Of a stretch of DNA of 64,000 nucleotides, positions 1 through 10,358 are shown one piece after another; position 1 is the stretch's first letter, and each line of letters starts with the position of its first letter. The position numbers were made by a program, and so were the translations under genes. Where the stretch lies: NCBI GenBank assembly GCA_900543205.1, contig UQQM01000002.1:1-64000 (forward strand), read 5' to 3'. The notes below the pieces were generated by a model. That model was not told the DNA's origin. It worked only from the letters and a program-made list of their open reading frames with translations, and did no database searches. Origin of the DNA: an uncultured Bacteroides sp. (GTDB taxonomy: Bacteria; Bacteroidota; Bacteroidia; Bacteroidales; UBA932).

Positions 1-2
1 AG

Positions 3-965
3 CAGCTGCCGCTTGCCGCTTTCGGCCGCAGAGGCATACTCAACATACGCCAGAATCTCCAGGGCCGCATCATGGACATAGAGAAGGCCAATGTCTACAA
101 GAAGTACTCCGACAAGATAGGGGAGCTCTTCTATGGCGAGGTCTACCAGACATGGTCCAAGGAGGTCCTGATTCTCGACGAGGACGGCAACGAGCTCCAT
201 ATACCCAAGAGCGAGCAGATACCAGGTGAGCGCTTCAAGAAGAGCGATTCGGTGAAGGCCATAATCAAGAGCGTGGAAATGAGGAACAACACGACTCCGT
301 ACATTACGCTGAGCCGTACCTCCGACGAATTCCTCGAGAGGCTGTTCGAGCAGGAGGTGCCTGAAATCGCCGACGGACTCATCACGGTGAAGAAGGTCGT
401 GCGCGTCCCGGGCGAGAGGGCCAAGGTGGCCGTGGAGTCATACGATGACCGCATCGACCCGATTGGAGCCTGCATAGGCGTGAGGGGCGGCCGCATCATG
501 GGCATAGTAAGGGAGCTCCGCAACGAGAACATCGACGTGATACAGTGGTCGCAGAATCCCAAGCTGCTCATCCAGAGGGCGCTGAATCCCGCCGTGGTGT
601 CATATATCGAGATGGGTGAGAACCCGGAGGACAAGGTGAAGGTGTTCATGCAGCCCGACCAGGTAAGCAAGGGTATAGGCCGCCACGGAGTGAACATCCA
701 GCTCGCCGGCATGCTCGTGGGCCGCGAAATCGAGGTCTACAGGGAAGTCCCGAAGGGCGAGGATTCCGAGGAGGAGGACGTATTGCTCAGCGAATTCTCC
801 GACGTGATCGACCAGTGGATAATCGACCGTCTGGAGTCAATTGGCTGCGATACCGCCAAGTCGGTGCTGGCCTTCTCCGAGGAGGACATAGCCAAGAGGG
901 CCGACCTGGAGGACGAGACCGTCGCCGAGGTATTCAAGGTTTTGAAGGCAGAATTTGAAGATTAA
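3..965 (+). CDS. nusA: Transcription termination/antitermination factor NusA (5' end outside window)
   Basis: NusA binds RNA polymerase and nascent RNA and modulates pausing, termination and antitermination. The reading frame is open from base 3, and the residues before the first Met at 72 ([18 protein letters not shown]) already match the NusA N-terminal domain, so that Met is internal and the true start lies upstream. About 320 residues are visible; the family is usually about 415, so roughly 95 are missing. Visible in order: end of the N-terminal domain, S1 domain ([11 protein letters not shown] to about residue 100 of the visible part), and two KH domains including the signature [12 protein letters not shown] and a second [15 protein letters not shown]. 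The acidic C-terminus ([18 protein letters not shown]) is a short helix-hairpin-like tail. infB follows after 10 bases, the usual rimP-nusA-infB order. Confidence 0.95.
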   Translation, partial: QLPLAAFGRRGILNIRQNLQGRIMDIEKANVYKKYSDKIGELFYGEVYQTWSKEVLILDEDGNELHIPKSEQIPGERFKKSDSVKAIIKSVEMRNNTTPYITLSRTSDEFLERLFEQEVPEIADGLITVKKVVRVPGERAKVAVESYDDRIDPIGACIGVRGGRIMGIVRELRNENIDVIQWSQNPKLLIQRALNPAVVSYIEMGENPEDKVKVFMQPDQVSKGIGRHGVNIQLAGMLVGREIEVYREVPKGEDSEEEDVLLSEFSDVIDQWIIDRLESIGCDTAKSVLAFSEEDIAKRADLEDETVAEVFKVLKAEFED

Positions 966-975
966 AGGATTAGGA

Positions 976-3792
976 ATGGCAGATATCAGACTAAGCAAGA
1001 TCATCAGACAGTACAATATCGGTCTCGACATCCTCGTGGAGTTCCTCCACAAGGAGGGTGTCGAGGTGGAGGCGAACCCTAACGCCAAGGTGTCGGACGA
1101 GCTGCTTCCTGCTATCGGAAGGCAGTTCGGAAAGGACATGGAGCTCAAGCAGGCCGCCGACAAGGTCGATGTCAAGATTACCGAGATAATCGAGAAGAGC
1201 AACAAGAAGCGCAGCAAGGAAACAGAGGAGGAGGACGAACCCGAGCACGAAACCATCATCAAGAGCAATACCTTCTTCCAGAAGGAGGAGCCCCAGGAGC
1301 CTGCCAAGGCCGAGCCCGAGGTTCAGGAGGAGACAGTGCCCGTATCGCCCGAGCCGGAAGTCCAGCTGCCTTCCGAACCCGAGGAGAAGGCGGAGCCCGA
1401 GGCAGCCGTGGAACAGGAACCCGGGGCGGAGGAGCCTGCCGTGGAGGAAGAGCCCTCTGTCGCCGAGACCGCAGTCTCCGGGTCTGACGACCAGGATGAG
1501 TCTGATTCTGAACCAGAAGGAACCGTAGCGGAGGAAGGCGGTGATGAGCCTGCGGCCGCCGAAGCTCCGGAAGAGGAGCAGCCTGCTGCGGCACCCGCTG
1601 CGGAAGAGGGGCAGGAGCCGAAGAAGGAGGACGACGGAATAGGTTTCAAGGTGGTCGGCAAGATTGACCTCAGCCAGTTCAAGCGCCCCGCGAAGAAGCG
1701 CGAGCGCATAAGCAAGGGTACGCAGAAGGTAGATGTCGCCAAGGCCGGCGCAAATATCGAGAAGTCGCCGAAGAAGGAAGGCGGCCGTCAGGGAGGAGGC
1801 AACGCCCAGCAGAACCAGAAATCCAAGAAGGACAGGAACAAGTCGCGCTTCAAGCCCGCATTGAGCGAGAGCGAGCAGGAAGAGCTGCAGAAGGAGATAC
1901 AGAAGCAGGTCAAGGAGACCTACGCCAAGATGAACGAGGGCAAGAAGAACAACTTCGGCGCCAAGTACCGCAAGGAGAAGCGTGAAGCCGCAGCCCAGCG
2001 TACGCAGGAGGAGCAGGCCGAGGCCGCAGCCGAGAAGAAGGTTCTGAAGGTTACGGAGTTCGTGACCGTCAACGACCTCGCGACGCTCATGAACATCCCC
2101 GTCGTCAAGGTCATAGGGGCCTGCATGAGCCTCGGACTCATGGTGTCCATCAACCAGAGGCTGGACGCCGAGACCCTGGTGCTCGTGGCCGAGGAGTTCG
2201 GCTACAAGGTGGATTTCGTGACCGCCGACATTTCGGAGGAGATAAGCAGCGCCATGCAGGCGGACAAGCCTGAAGACCTCGTCTCCAGGCCTCCCATCAT
2301 CACGGTCATGGGCCATGTCGACCATGGCAAGACCTCGCTGCTGGACTATATCCGCAAGTCGAACGTGATTGCGGGAGAGGCCGGAGGAATCACCCAGCAC
2401 ATAGGTGCATACAATGTGGAGCTGCCCGACGGAAGGCATATCACCTTCCTGGATACTCCCGGACATGAGGCCTTCACCGCCATGCGTGCGAGAGGAGCCC
2501 AGCTTACCGACCTTGCAATCATCATAATCGCCGCCGACGACTCCGTGATGCCGCAGACGGTCGAAGCCATCAACCACGCTCAGGCTGCAGGCGTCCCTAT
2601 GGTATTTGCAATCAACAAGATAGACAAGCCGGGAGCGAATCCCGACACTATACGCCGTGAGCTCGCCGAGATGAACATCCTTGTCGAGGACTGGGGCGGA
2701 AAGTACCAGTGCCAGGAGATTTCCGCGAAGAAGGGCGTGAATGTGGACAAGCTTCTTGAGAAGGTCCTGCTGGAGACCGACCTGCTCGACCTCAAGGCGA
2801 ATCCCAACAAGCCCGCAGCTGGAGCCGTTATCGAGTCGTCCCTTGACAAGGGGCGCGGCTATCTGGCCACCGTGCTTGTGCAGGAGGGCACCCTGCGTTC
2901 AGGCGACATAGTGCTCTGCGGCAGCAACTACGGAAAGGTGAAGTCCATGTTCAACGAACGCGGACAGAAGGTGGCGGAAGCCGGGCCTTCGACCCCGGTG
3001 TCCATCCTGGGACTGAACGGAGCCCCTCCCGCAGGAGAGAAGTTCAACGTGCTCTCCGACGAGCGCGAGGCCAAGAGCATCGCCACCAGACGCGAGCAGC
3101 TGCTCAGGATCCAGGGCATCAAGACCCAGAAGCACATGACCCTCGAGGAGATAGGCCGCCGCATAGCAATCGGCAACTTCAAGGAGCTCAACATCATCGT
3201 CAAGGGCGATGTGGACGGTTCCGTGGAAGCGCTTTCGGATTCGCTGATCAAGCTTTCCACCGAGGAGGTGAAGGTGAACGTGATCCACAAGGCCGTCGGC
3301 GGAATATCGGAGTCCGACGTGCTGCTTGCCGAGGCTTCCGATGCCGTGATTGTCGGATTCCAGGTGCGTCCTACGGTAGAGGCCCGCAAGGCCGCCGAGC
3401 GCGAGGGCATAGATATCCGTCTGTATTCCGTAATCTATGACTGCATCAACGAGGTCAAGGACGGTATAGAGGGTATGCTCGAACCCGAGAAGAAGGAGGA
3501 GGTCATCGCTACGGCCGAGGTCAAGCAGACCTTCCGCATCAGCAAGGTGGGTACAATCGCGGGCTGCCTTGTAAGGGACGGCAAGATGGTCCAGAAGGCC
3601 AAGGTCCGTCTCATACGCGACGGCATCGTGGTGTTCACCGGGGAGCTCGGCTCTCTGCAGATCGGCAAGGACGCCGTCAAGGAGGTCATCGCCGGCAAGG
3701 AATGCGGTATGAGCATCGCCGGCTACAATGACATCAAGGAGGGCGACATCATCGAGGCCTTCCAGATAGTCGAGATCAAGAGGACGCTGTAA
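976..3792 (+). CDS. infB: Translation initiation factor IF-2
   Basis: IF-2 is the GTPase that brings initiator tRNA to the 30S subunit and promotes subunit joining. I chose the start at 976 ([16 protein letters not shown]) rather than 955 because the IF2 N-terminal domain begins there and an AAGGATTAGGA purine stretch precedes it. That gives 938 residues. Order: IF2_N fold (1-55), a long acidic E/P/A-rich linker (about 80-225), a basic K/R-rich segment (about 235-355), a second IF2_N-like fold, the G domain with GHVDHGKT (about 445), DTPGHEAF and NKID, then beta-barrel domains and the C-terminal fMet-tRNA binding domain ending VEIKRTL. The acidic linker is of the low-complexity type that varies in length among Bacteroidota. 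A strong hairpin follows the stop codon. Confidence 0.97.
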   Translation: MADIRLSKIIRQYNIGLDILVEFLHKEGVEVEANPNAKVSDELLPAIGRQFGKDMELKQAADKVDVKITEIIEKSNKKRSKETEEEDEPEHETIIKSNTFFQKEEPQEPAKAEPEVQEETVPVSPEPEVQLPSEPEEKAEPEAAVEQEPGAEEPAVEEEPSVAETAVSGSDDQDESDSEPEGTVAEEGGDEPAAAEAPEEEQPAAAPAAEEGQEPKKEDDGIGFKVVGKIDLSQFKRPAKKRERISKGTQKVDVAKAGANIEKSPKKEGGRQGGGNAQQNQKSKKDRNKSRFKPALSESEQEELQKEIQKQVKETYAKMNEGKKNNFGAKYRKEKREAAAQRTQEEQAEAAAEKKVLKVTEFVTVNDLATLMNIPVVKVIGACMSLGLMVSINQRLDAETLVLVAEEFGYKVDFVTADISEEISSAMQADKPEDLVSRPPIITVMGHVDHGKTSLLDYIRKSNVIAGEAGGITQHIGAYNVELPDGRHITFLDTPGHEAFTAMRARGAQLTDLAIIIIAADDSVMPQTVEAINHAQAAGVPMVFAINKIDKPGANPDTIRRELAEMNILVEDWGGKYQCQEISAKKGVNVDKLLEKVLLETDLLDLKANPNKPAAGAVIESSLDKGRGYLATVLVQEGTLRSGDIVLCGSNYGKVKSMFNERGQKVAEAGPSTPVSILGLNGAPPAGEKFNVLSDEREAKSIATRREQLLRIQGIKTQKHMTLEEIGRRIAIGNFKELNIIVKGDVDGSVEALSDSLIKLSTEEVKVNVIHKAVGGISESDVLLAEASDAVIVGFQVRPTVEARKAAEREGIDIRLYSVIYDCINEVKDGIEGMLEPEKKEEVIATAEVKQTFRISKVGTIAGCLVRDGKMVQKAKVRLIRDGIVVFTGELGSLQIGKDAVKEVIAGKECGMSIAGYNDIKEGDIIEAFQIVEIKRTL

Positions 3793-3812
3793 CAGGGGTC
3801 CGAAGACGAACG

Positions 3813-3858
3813 GATGCGCCCGCCCGGGTCTTGATTTGCAAGACCGGGCGGGCGCATC
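3813..3858 (+). terminator. Rho-independent-like hairpin after infB
   Basis: Two arms of about 20 bases (GATGCGCCCGCCCGGGTCTTG and its near-perfect reverse complement) flank the loop ATTTG, with a single bulged G. It sits 20 bases after the infB stop and just ahead of the promoter for the next operon. There is no long T tract; strong GC hairpins with poor T tails are common in this type of genome. Confidence 0.8.
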
Positions 3859-3892
3859 GTATCCTCCATGGTAAAATACCAACAAATGGTGA

Positions 3893-3923
3893 TTGACCCT
3901 CAGGATTCTGCCGTGTACTTTTG
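3893..3923 (+). promoter_or_regulatory. Bacteroidota-type promoter for the porin/imelysin operon
   Basis: TTG (3893-3895), 20 bases, then TACTTTTG (3916-3923) fits the TTG-N19-21-TAnnTTTG consensus of the Bacteroidota primary sigma factor. Predicted transcription start near 3930, about 20 bases before the ATG at 3949. Confidence 0.75.
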
Positions 3924-3948
3924 CAGTCGCAAAAAGAAATGTGGAAGA

Positions 3949-5280
3949 ATGAAGACTGTAACAACGGCAATCGTATTGTCTCTGATGGCCGTCTCCGGCC
4001 AGATGGCTGCGGCACAGGCTGTGAAGCCGGGCCGGGCGGCTGTTTCTGAACAGAGCCTTTCAGGAGAAAAAGGCCCCGCCTACCGCCTGACCATAGGCGG
4101 CTACGGAGAGGCGGTCATGAGCTATAACATGTACAGCGACAATTTCGGTATCTATTCGTCGCCTGCGGATTATGCTGACAGCAAAGGCCACGGGCGCTTT
4201 GACATCCCCCATGCGGTCATAATGCTCGGCTATGACTTCGGTCGCGGCTGGAGTCTCGGAATGGAGGTCGAGTTCGAGCATGGAGGCGTGGAGGCCGCCG
4301 TGGAGAGGGAGAACGAGGAGGCCGGCGAGTTCGAGAAGGAGATAGAGCGCGGAGGAGAAGTCGCACTGGAGCAGTTCTGGATACAGAAATCCTTCATGCC
4401 CGAGCTGAATGTCAGGGCCGGCCATATCGTTGTTCCTGTCGGGCTGACCAACAATTACCATCTTCCTACGCAGTATTTCACCGTCTATCGTCCTGAAGGA
4501 GAGAATACCATCATCCCGTGCACCTGGCATGAGACCGGAATCAGCCTATGGGGACAGGCGGGTGACTGGCGTTATGAGGTGCAGATGATAGCCGGTCTGA
4601 ATTCCACGCTATTTTCGACTGCGGGGTGGGTCCATGACGGTTCTGCCTCTCCTTACGAATTCAAGCCGGCGAACGAACTGGCCGGGGCGTTCAGAATCGA
4701 CAATTATTCCGTCAAGGGCCTGCGTCTCGGACTCAGCGGATATGTGGGCGACAGTTTCCACAACGACATCACCACGAACACTTCCGACCAGTACAAGGGT
4801 GTGACTGGAACGGTCATGATAGGGGCTTTTGACTTCGAATACAAGACCGGAGGGTTCATAGCAAGGGGCAATCTTGACTACGGGCACCTGGGCGATATTG
4901 AATATGTCAACAGGCGCAACTCCTCCCAGAACCATACAACTTCTTCGCCGTATGCGCATTCATTGGTTGGCGAGGCCGCGATGGCTGCCGGAGTGGAGAT
5001 GGGGTATGATTTCTTCTCGCTTTCTGACAGGCTGTCTGCGGACGGCATGAAGTTCTACCTCTTCGGAAGATATGAATATTATGATTCATATATTCCTGCC
5101 GAGGGCACCACTCCCAACGACTGGACCGACAAGCACCGCATTGCAGTGGGTGTCAACTATTATCCGTTACCGGAGATAGCGATAAAAGCGGAATATTCCC
5201 ACCGTTTTCTCAAGACTCCATATAACCCGGAGCCTTCCGTCTCGATAGGGATAGTATGGGCGGCATATTTCAAACATTAA
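3949..5280 (+). CDS. Outer-membrane porin-like beta-barrel protein
   Basis: Probable outer-membrane channel. I chose the start at 3949 because MKTVTTAIVLSLMAVSGQMAAAQ is a clean signal peptide, and an upstream Met at 3868 would place the promoter inside the gene. The mature part (about 420 residues) consists of alternating hydrophobic strands with turns, a pattern of phosphate-selective-porin-like barrels: GGYGEAVMSYN near the N-terminus, repeated aromatic-bounded strands, and a last strand VSIGIVWAAYFKH. One charged loop (about residues 115-135, rich in E/K) is unusual. It is the first gene of an operon with imelysin-like and di-heme lipoproteins and a cytochrome c maturation gene, so a role in passing an iron- or heme-related substrate across the outer membrane is an inference. 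The exact substrate cannot be read from the sequence. Confidence 0.75.
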   Translation: MKTVTTAIVLSLMAVSGQMAAAQAVKPGRAAVSEQSLSGEKGPAYRLTIGGYGEAVMSYNMYSDNFGIYSSPADYADSKGHGRFDIPHAVIMLGYDFGRGWSLGMEVEFEHGGVEAAVERENEEAGEFEKEIERGGEVALEQFWIQKSFMPELNVRAGHIVVPVGLTNNYHLPTQYFTVYRPEGENTIIPCTWHETGISLWGQAGDWRYEVQMIAGLNSTLFSTAGWVHDGSASPYEFKPANELAGAFRIDNYSVKGLRLGLSGYVGDSFHNDITTNTSDQYKGVTGTVMIGAFDFEYKTGGFIARGNLDYGHLGDIEYVNRRNSSQNHTTSSPYAHSLVGEAAMAAGVEMGYDFFSLSDRLSADGMKFYLFGRYEYYDSYIPAEGTTPNDWTDKHRIAVGVNYYPLPEIAIKAEYSHRFLKTPYNPEPSVSIGIVWAAYFKH

Positions 5281-5296
5281 AAAACATAATTCCAAG

Positions 5297-6484
5297 ATGA
5301 GAAAACTGATTTGTCTTTTTGCAGCCGGAGTCATGATGTCCGGTCTTGCTTCCTGCGACAAAGGCGGCCGCACCGGTCTGGACGACCTGACTGTCCGTGA
5401 TGAACGCTTCATGGAGATTGCCGACAGGTTCGTTAACCATACCGTAATCCCTACCTATACCAGCCTTTCGGACTATACCGAGCAGCTGGTGGAAGACCTT
5501 CAGGCCCTAAGGGAAGATGTCTCCCAGGCCAATATCGACAAGGCCTGCGAGACTTTCCTTACAGCCCGTGCGTACTGGGAAAAGTCCGAGGCCTTCCTTT
5601 GGGGCGCCGCTACGGATTTCGGAATAGACCCTCATATCGACACCTGGCCTCTCGACCTTGTTGGACTCAAGGAAGCCCTTACGAATGAAGCCCAGATAGC
5701 CGGATTGGCATCGGAGGACGGCGATGTCTACGCCGGCGAGAAACTCGGCCCGACGCTGCTCGGTTTCCACGGAATCGAGTATGTCCTTTTCTTCGAAGGC
5801 CGGCACAGGACAGCTGACTGGTTTGCCGAGGGCAACTATGACAATGAAGTGAAATGTTCCGATTATCTTACGTATGCAGTCGCAGTCGCCGGCGATTTGA
5901 GGAACAAGTGCTGGCAGATGGAGCTCGCCTGGGCGGGCGAAGACCACAATCCCGAGCGCTATGCGAAGGTCAACGATGAGCTTGAGCTCCCTCTCGTTAT
6001 GACAGGAGGCGCCTATTATGGAGAGAACCTCCTGAACGCGGGTCGTCCGGGAAGTACCTGCACCAGTGCGACCGTCGCTATGCAGTGGCTGATTGAAGGC
6101 TGCAATACGATAGCCGATGAAGTGGCCTCCCAGAAGATAGGAATGGTCTACACCGGTGTGGACGCGAACTACGTGGAATCTCCCTACAGCTACATGTCAA
6201 TAGTCGATTTCGAAGACAACATGATAAGTATCAGGAATGTCTGGAACGGCGGCGTGGAAGGTGACTATGATTCTGTCAATTCCCTCAGCGCTTATTTCCA
6301 GGAGGAGAATCCGGAGCTTGAGGCAAGGATTTCCGATGCCATCGAACGGTCAATAGATGCCATCGAGGCGATTCCGGAACCTTTTATCGAGAACTATCAG
6401 GATGAGAATTGCGCGGCTGCCATTTCGGCCATACAGGAACTTGACTCTGCCCTTTCCGTGGCTATTGATGAACTGGCAAGGTAG
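5297..6484 (+). CDS. Imelysin-like (IrpA/ICMP, peptidase M75) lipoprotein
   Basis: Imelysin-family proteins are periplasmic or surface iron-uptake-associated proteins. This one begins with a lipoprotein signal peptide (lipobox LASC, Cys20), so it is probably membrane-anchored. The family signature GxHxxE is present as GFHGIE at residues 156-161, the proposed metal-binding motif. 395 residues is a normal length and the helical, internally duplicated arrangement is retained (second half from about residue 220). It lies 16 bases after the porin gene and 96 bases before the di-heme cytochrome gene. The imelysin plus di-heme oxidoreductase (DUF1111) pairing is a recurrent iron-linked gene pair in Bacteroidota and Proteobacteria. 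No Fur box is evident to me by eye upstream. Confidence 0.88.
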   Translation: MRKLICLFAAGVMMSGLASCDKGGRTGLDDLTVRDERFMEIADRFVNHTVIPTYTSLSDYTEQLVEDLQALREDVSQANIDKACETFLTARAYWEKSEAFLWGAATDFGIDPHIDTWPLDLVGLKEALTNEAQIAGLASEDGDVYAGEKLGPTLLGFHGIEYVLFFEGRHRTADWFAEGNYDNEVKCSDYLTYAVAVAGDLRNKCWQMELAWAGEDHNPERYAKVNDELELPLVMTGGAYYGENLLNAGRPGSTCTSATVAMQWLIEGCNTIADEVASQKIGMVYTGVDANYVESPYSYMSIVDFEDNMISIRNVWNGGVEGDYDSVNSLSAYFQEENPELEARISDAIERSIDAIEAIPEPFIENYQDENCAAAISAIQELDSALSVAIDELAR

Positions 6485-6580
6485 AGACGTTATATTATTG
6501 GTTTTTAAAGGTGTTATTCTGGGGTGAGGCGCCTGCGTGCCCTCATCTCAGGATAGTGTGAATATAAAAACAATAGTTCT

Positions 6581-8230
6581 ATGAGAATAAAATGGCTCAT
6601 TTTTACCCTTGCAGGAGCGGTGCTTCTGTCAGGGTGCGACAGGAACACTATCGGCGTTGACACACCTGACGTTCTGCCGGACTGGGTGGAGGTGGAGACT
6701 TATGCGGGAGGCGAGCTCGGAACCACTTTCAACGTCTCCGCATCGGCTTTCGAGGATCCAGCGCCGGCCGTGGAGAATGCCGGACTCGTGCAGGAGTTCA
6801 AGCACGGTGAGATGATATTCGAACATAATTTCAATACGAGCACCGAGCCTTTCGACGGTCTCGGCCCTCTCTATCTCAGAACTTCCTGCCTGATGTGCCA
6901 TCCAGGCTACGGCCATGGAAAACGCACGACTTCCTACCGCTATGACGAGATGGGCAACGGTTATCTTCTCGTGCTGTACGACAAGCAGACGGGGGCTTAT
7001 CTCACCTCTCTCACCGGAATGCCCCAGACCAGGGCCGTCGCTCCCTTCAAGGCACCGCTGGACGAGGAGAAAGTGGAAATCAACTGGTTGCAGTACCAGG
7101 ACGAATGGGGCAACAAATTTCCTGACGGAGAGACTTATGAACTGATATATCCCGAGGTGTCGATTCCGGCGGACGCGTATTATGTCCCCATCCAGGCATC
7201 CCGGAACGGTCAGACCGTGGATCTTGACGTGAGCGAGGTTGGCATACGTCTGGAATCGACCATAGGCATATACGGGACGGGTCTTCTCGACGCCATACCC
7301 GATGACGCCCTCAAATCGCAGTATGCCCAGGCTGAAGAGTATTATGAGGAGCAGGGACTTGATCCGGAAGAATATGTGAACCCCGCATTTTTCAAGGATG
7401 GCGAATGGGTCAAGCAGTATTCTAATACCGTCCAGGGCGACGGAGAGCAGCATCCCTACCGTTTTACCTATGCCTTGAGCCGTGGAGCTCTTCAGGACGG
7501 CCCGGGCGCCAATGCCATCTGGAACATCACCAATGTGACCCGTTCGGACCGCAGATACCATTATATGACGGCGGCATACGCAAATACGGCGTCGAAGGAT
7601 CCGGACGTGCAGGCGGGATTCTATCATTTCATCGACACATACTTTCCCGACTATAAGTCCAAATGGAATACCGGTGATGTGGAGCAGGATATCTATGACT
7701 TCCTGATGTCGCAGGACCTTCCTGTCGAAATGACAGACGAAGAATATACCAACCTCATGATATGGCACAGAGGTCTTGCGGTTCCTGCAGCGCGCAACCT
7801 CGATGACGAGACTGTCCAGCGGGGCCGCGAGCTTTTCCGCCAGATAGGTTGCGCCACCTGCCACAGGCCTTCGTGGACTACCGGCGAGGACGACTACAAC
7901 GACCCCAATCTCTTCTTCAAGGGCGATGAACTGCCCCGCTATCCGTACCAGACCATCTGGCCCTATAGCGACATGATGCAGCACAAGCTCTATATGGTCA
8001 ACGACATACGCGGAGACTGGTGCAGGACAACGCCTCTTTGGGGCCGCGGGCTTTCTCTCGTATGCTCGGGACATCAGGACAGACTGCATGACTGCCGAGC
8101 ACGCAACGTGATAGAGGCAATAATGTGGCACGGAGCGAAGGAAAGCCACGCGCGCGGCAGCGTCGAGGCATTCCGCCAGCTCAGCAAGGAGGACAGGGAC
8201 GCGATAGTGGAGTTCATAAACGCCATCTGA
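6581..8230 (+). CDS. Di-heme c-type cytochrome lipoprotein (DUF1111/DHOR family)
   Basis: Predicted to be an exported redox protein carrying two covalent c-type hemes. A lipobox (LLSGC, Cys19) gives membrane anchoring. There are two CxxCH heme sites: CLMCH at residues 103-107 and CATCH at about 424-428. The C-terminal signature of the family is present (RTTPLWGRGLSL, then LHDCRARNVIEAIMWHG and a final helix DRDAIVEFINAI). The family is often annotated as thiol oxidoreductase but its true electron donor and acceptor are uncertain. It is placed between the imelysin-like gene and a cytochrome c maturation gene, which fits: the heme must be attached by a CcsBA-type synthase, encoded 15 bases downstream. 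One possibility is ferric/ferrous conversion coupled to iron capture; that is inference. Confidence 0.88.
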   Translation: MRIKWLIFTLAGAVLLSGCDRNTIGVDTPDVLPDWVEVETYAGGELGTTFNVSASAFEDPAPAVENAGLVQEFKHGEMIFEHNFNTSTEPFDGLGPLYLRTSCLMCHPGYGHGKRTTSYRYDEMGNGYLLVLYDKQTGAYLTSLTGMPQTRAVAPFKAPLDEEKVEINWLQYQDEWGNKFPDGETYELIYPEVSIPADAYYVPIQASRNGQTVDLDVSEVGIRLESTIGIYGTGLLDAIPDDALKSQYAQAEEYYEEQGLDPEEYVNPAFFKDGEWVKQYSNTVQGDGEQHPYRFTYALSRGALQDGPGANAIWNITNVTRSDRRYHYMTAAYANTASKDPDVQAGFYHFIDTYFPDYKSKWNTGDVEQDIYDFLMSQDLPVEMTDEEYTNLMIWHRGLAVPAARNLDDETVQRGRELFRQIGCATCHRPSWTTGEDDYNDPNLFFKGDELPRYPYQTIWPYSDMMQHKLYMVNDIRGDWCRTTPLWGRGLSLVCSGHQDRLHDCRARNVIEAIMWHGAKESHARGSVEAFRQLSKEDRDAIVEFINAI

Positions 8231-8245
8231 TTCTGCTGACGGCAA

Positions 8246-10339
8246 ATGTTGGAGAAGTTCTGCAAATATCTGTCTTTCGGCTCGATAGCCGTATTGATAC
8301 TGTATATGGCGGCGATGACGGTCCTGGAGAAGTTCTCCGGGACTGCCGCCGCTATGAGATGGGGCTACCATTCGGCGTTCTTCATCGCGTTGTGGGCGCT
8401 GGCGCTCGTGTCAGGGGTCGTGTACTATGTGCGGAGGACCAGCTGCCGGCCGGCCGCGACTGCGGGCATCCATGCCTCCTTCGTGCTCATCCTTTCAGGA
8501 GCCATGATAACCCATGTGTGCGGGGAACAGGGTGCGGTGCATCTGAGGCTCGGCGATGCTCCGGTGTCGGAATATCTGACCGAGGATTTGCAGACGGCCG
8601 CATTCCCGTTCACCCTGTCTCTTGAGGACTTCGAAATCGAGTATTATCCCGGCACCTACGCTCCGACCGACTATGTGAGCACGCTTGCGGTCAACGACGG
8701 CTCTTCGGAACAGACGCTGACCGTTGCCATGAACAGGATAGGAAGCTGGCGGGGCTACCGCTTCTACCAGTCGAGCTACGATGAGGATGCGGGAGGTTCT
8801 ACCCTTGCCGTGAGCCGCGATCCGGCCGGGGTTGCTGTTACCTACATTGGCTATGCTCTTCTTCTTCTGTCGCTTGCGGGCTTCTTCTTCCAGAGGAACA
8901 GCCGTTTCCGGGCAGTGTTGAGGAGGGTTTCGAAGATGGTTCCGGCCGCAGCCCTGCTCCTCGTTCTAGGGGGATTTGCGATGCCGGAGGCGGAGGCGAA
9001 GGAGGCTATGCCGGAGGTCCTTCCAAAGGAGACAGCCGAGGCTTACGGGAGAATGTATGTCTACTATAACGACAGGGTGTGCCCCGTGCAGACTCTGGCG
9101 AGGGATTTCACCATGAAGCTCTACGGAAAGCCATCGTACAGGGGACTTACTTCCGAACAGGTGCTTACGGGTTGGATTTTCCATTATGACAGCTGGTCGG
9201 AGACGCTGGAGCAGGGCGGGTCTTCGAAAAAGGCTCTCAAGGAGTTCGATGAGAAAAGGCAGCTGGTCATGCTCGTCTGCGGCGCAACGCTGCTGAAGAT
9301 TTTCCCGTATGCCGATGCGGAAGGGTCAGTCGCCTGGTATGCTTCGACTGACAGGCTTCCGGCGGAGATGGATTCCGACCAGTGGCTTTTCGTCCGCAAG
9401 GTCATGAGTCTGGCAGGCGAGTCCATAGTGAAGAATGATTTCCAAGCTGCAGGAGGGATATTTGACAAGATAGCCGAGTATCAGAAGAAGACAGCCGCAG
9501 GGTCGCTCCCTTCGGATTCACGTATCGCCGCTGAGCGTCTGTATAATGCTGTGGAGCACCCTAAGGCGGCGGCTATAGCTTGCCTGGCATTCGGACTGCT
9601 GCTTTTCGTGCTGAACTGCTTTTCCTCCGGGCTCGGCCGGACTCTGAAGATTTCCGTTTCGGTGTTGGCAGTCCTGGTGCTGCTGTATCTCAGCTTCGTG
9701 CTGGGCTTGCGCTGGCACATCTCCGGCCATGCTCCGTTCTCCAACGGATTCGAGGTGATGATGCTGGTGTCGTGGCTCACGATGCTGCTCGGCCTGCTGG
9801 TGCGCAGAAGGTTTGCGATGATGCAGCCGCTGGTGTTCCTGCTTGGCGGTTTCGCGCTGCTGGTGGCTTCAATAGGGGAGTCTGATCCGGCGATAGCCTA
9901 TCTGACGCCGGTGCTGTCGTCGCCTCTGCTGTCGCTGCATGTCATGACTATGATGATTTCATATACTCTGCTTGGCCTTGTGATGCTCAACGGAGTGATG
10001 GCTCTGGTGAAGTACGGGAGGTCGGAGGCGGGGCTTGCGCAGGCGGCCGATGTCTCGCTGCTCTTCCTGTATCCGGCCGTCTTCTTCCTGGCAGCGGGGA
10101 CTTTCCTTGGGGCCGTGTGGGCCAATGTGTCATGGGGGAGGTACTGGGCCTGGGATCCGAAGGAGGTGTGGGCTCTGATAACGCTGCTCGTGTATGCTTT
10201 CGCGCTCCATTCGGGGAGCCTGAAGAAGTTTTCGGACCCCCGTTTTTTCCACTGGTTCTGCATATTTGCCTTTATCTGCGTACTCGTGACTTATTTCGGG
10301 GTGAATTTCTTTCTAGGCGGATTGCACAGCTATGCTTGA
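8246..10339 (+). CDS. ccsBA: Fused ResB/CcsB-CcsA system II cytochrome c synthase
   Basis: Membrane protein that exports heme and ligates it to CxxCH sites of c-type cytochromes. 697 residues. The N-terminal third is ResB/CcsB-like (TM segments, then a periplasmic region with YRFYQSSYDED), with a TM at about 198-215. A periplasmic stretch of about 180 residues follows. The C-terminal half is CcsA-like with multiple TMs and the tryptophan-rich heme-handling motif WGRYWAWDPKEVWALIT (WWD domain), plus conserved histidines (LHVMTMMIS, ALHSGS). Fused CcsBA proteins of this layout are known from epsilonproteobacteria and Bacteroidota. It directly follows the di-heme cytochrome gene, its likely substrate. 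The ATG at 8246 follows a 15-base gap. Confidence 0.9.
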   Translation: MLEKFCKYLSFGSIAVLILYMAAMTVLEKFSGTAAAMRWGYHSAFFIALWALALVSGVVYYVRRTSCRPAATAGIHASFVLILSGAMITHVCGEQGAVHLRLGDAPVSEYLTEDLQTAAFPFTLSLEDFEIEYYPGTYAPTDYVSTLAVNDGSSEQTLTVAMNRIGSWRGYRFYQSSYDEDAGGSTLAVSRDPAGVAVTYIGYALLLLSLAGFFFQRNSRFRAVLRRVSKMVPAAALLLVLGGFAMPEAEAKEAMPEVLPKETAEAYGRMYVYYNDRVCPVQTLARDFTMKLYGKPSYRGLTSEQVLTGWIFHYDSWSETLEQGGSSKKALKEFDEKRQLVMLVCGATLLKIFPYADAEGSVAWYASTDRLPAEMDSDQWLFVRKVMSLAGESIVKNDFQAAGGIFDKIAEYQKKTAAGSLPSDSRIAAERLYNAVEHPKAAAIACLAFGLLLFVLNCFSSGLGRTLKISVSVLAVLVLLYLSFVLGLRWHISGHAPFSNGFEVMMLVSWLTMLLGLLVRRRFAMMQPLVFLLGGFALLVASIGESDPAIAYLTPVLSSPLLSLHVMTMMISYTLLGLVMLNGVMALVKYGRSEAGLAQAADVSLLFLYPAVFFLAAGTFLGAVWANVSWGRYWAWDPKEVWALITLLVYAFALHSGSLKKFSDPRFFHWFCIFAFICVLVTYFGVNFFLGGLHSYA

Positions 10340-10358
10340 ACTTGTCGTTGAAAATTCC

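Noticed and set aside
991..2577. 528-residue open frame on the minus strand across infB
   Set aside because: Antisense to a clearly conserved IF-2 gene; the Leu/Gly/His-rich composition and lack of any family pattern show it to be a shadow caused by the high GC content.
3868..3948. N-terminal extension of the porin reading frame from an upstream ATG
   Set aside because: It would precede the signal peptide and cover the TTG/TAnnTTTG promoter.
6629..8371. 580-residue open frame on the minus strand across the di-heme cytochrome gene
   Set aside because: Shadow of a gene with two CxxCH sites and a lipobox; no coherent domains in the antisense product.
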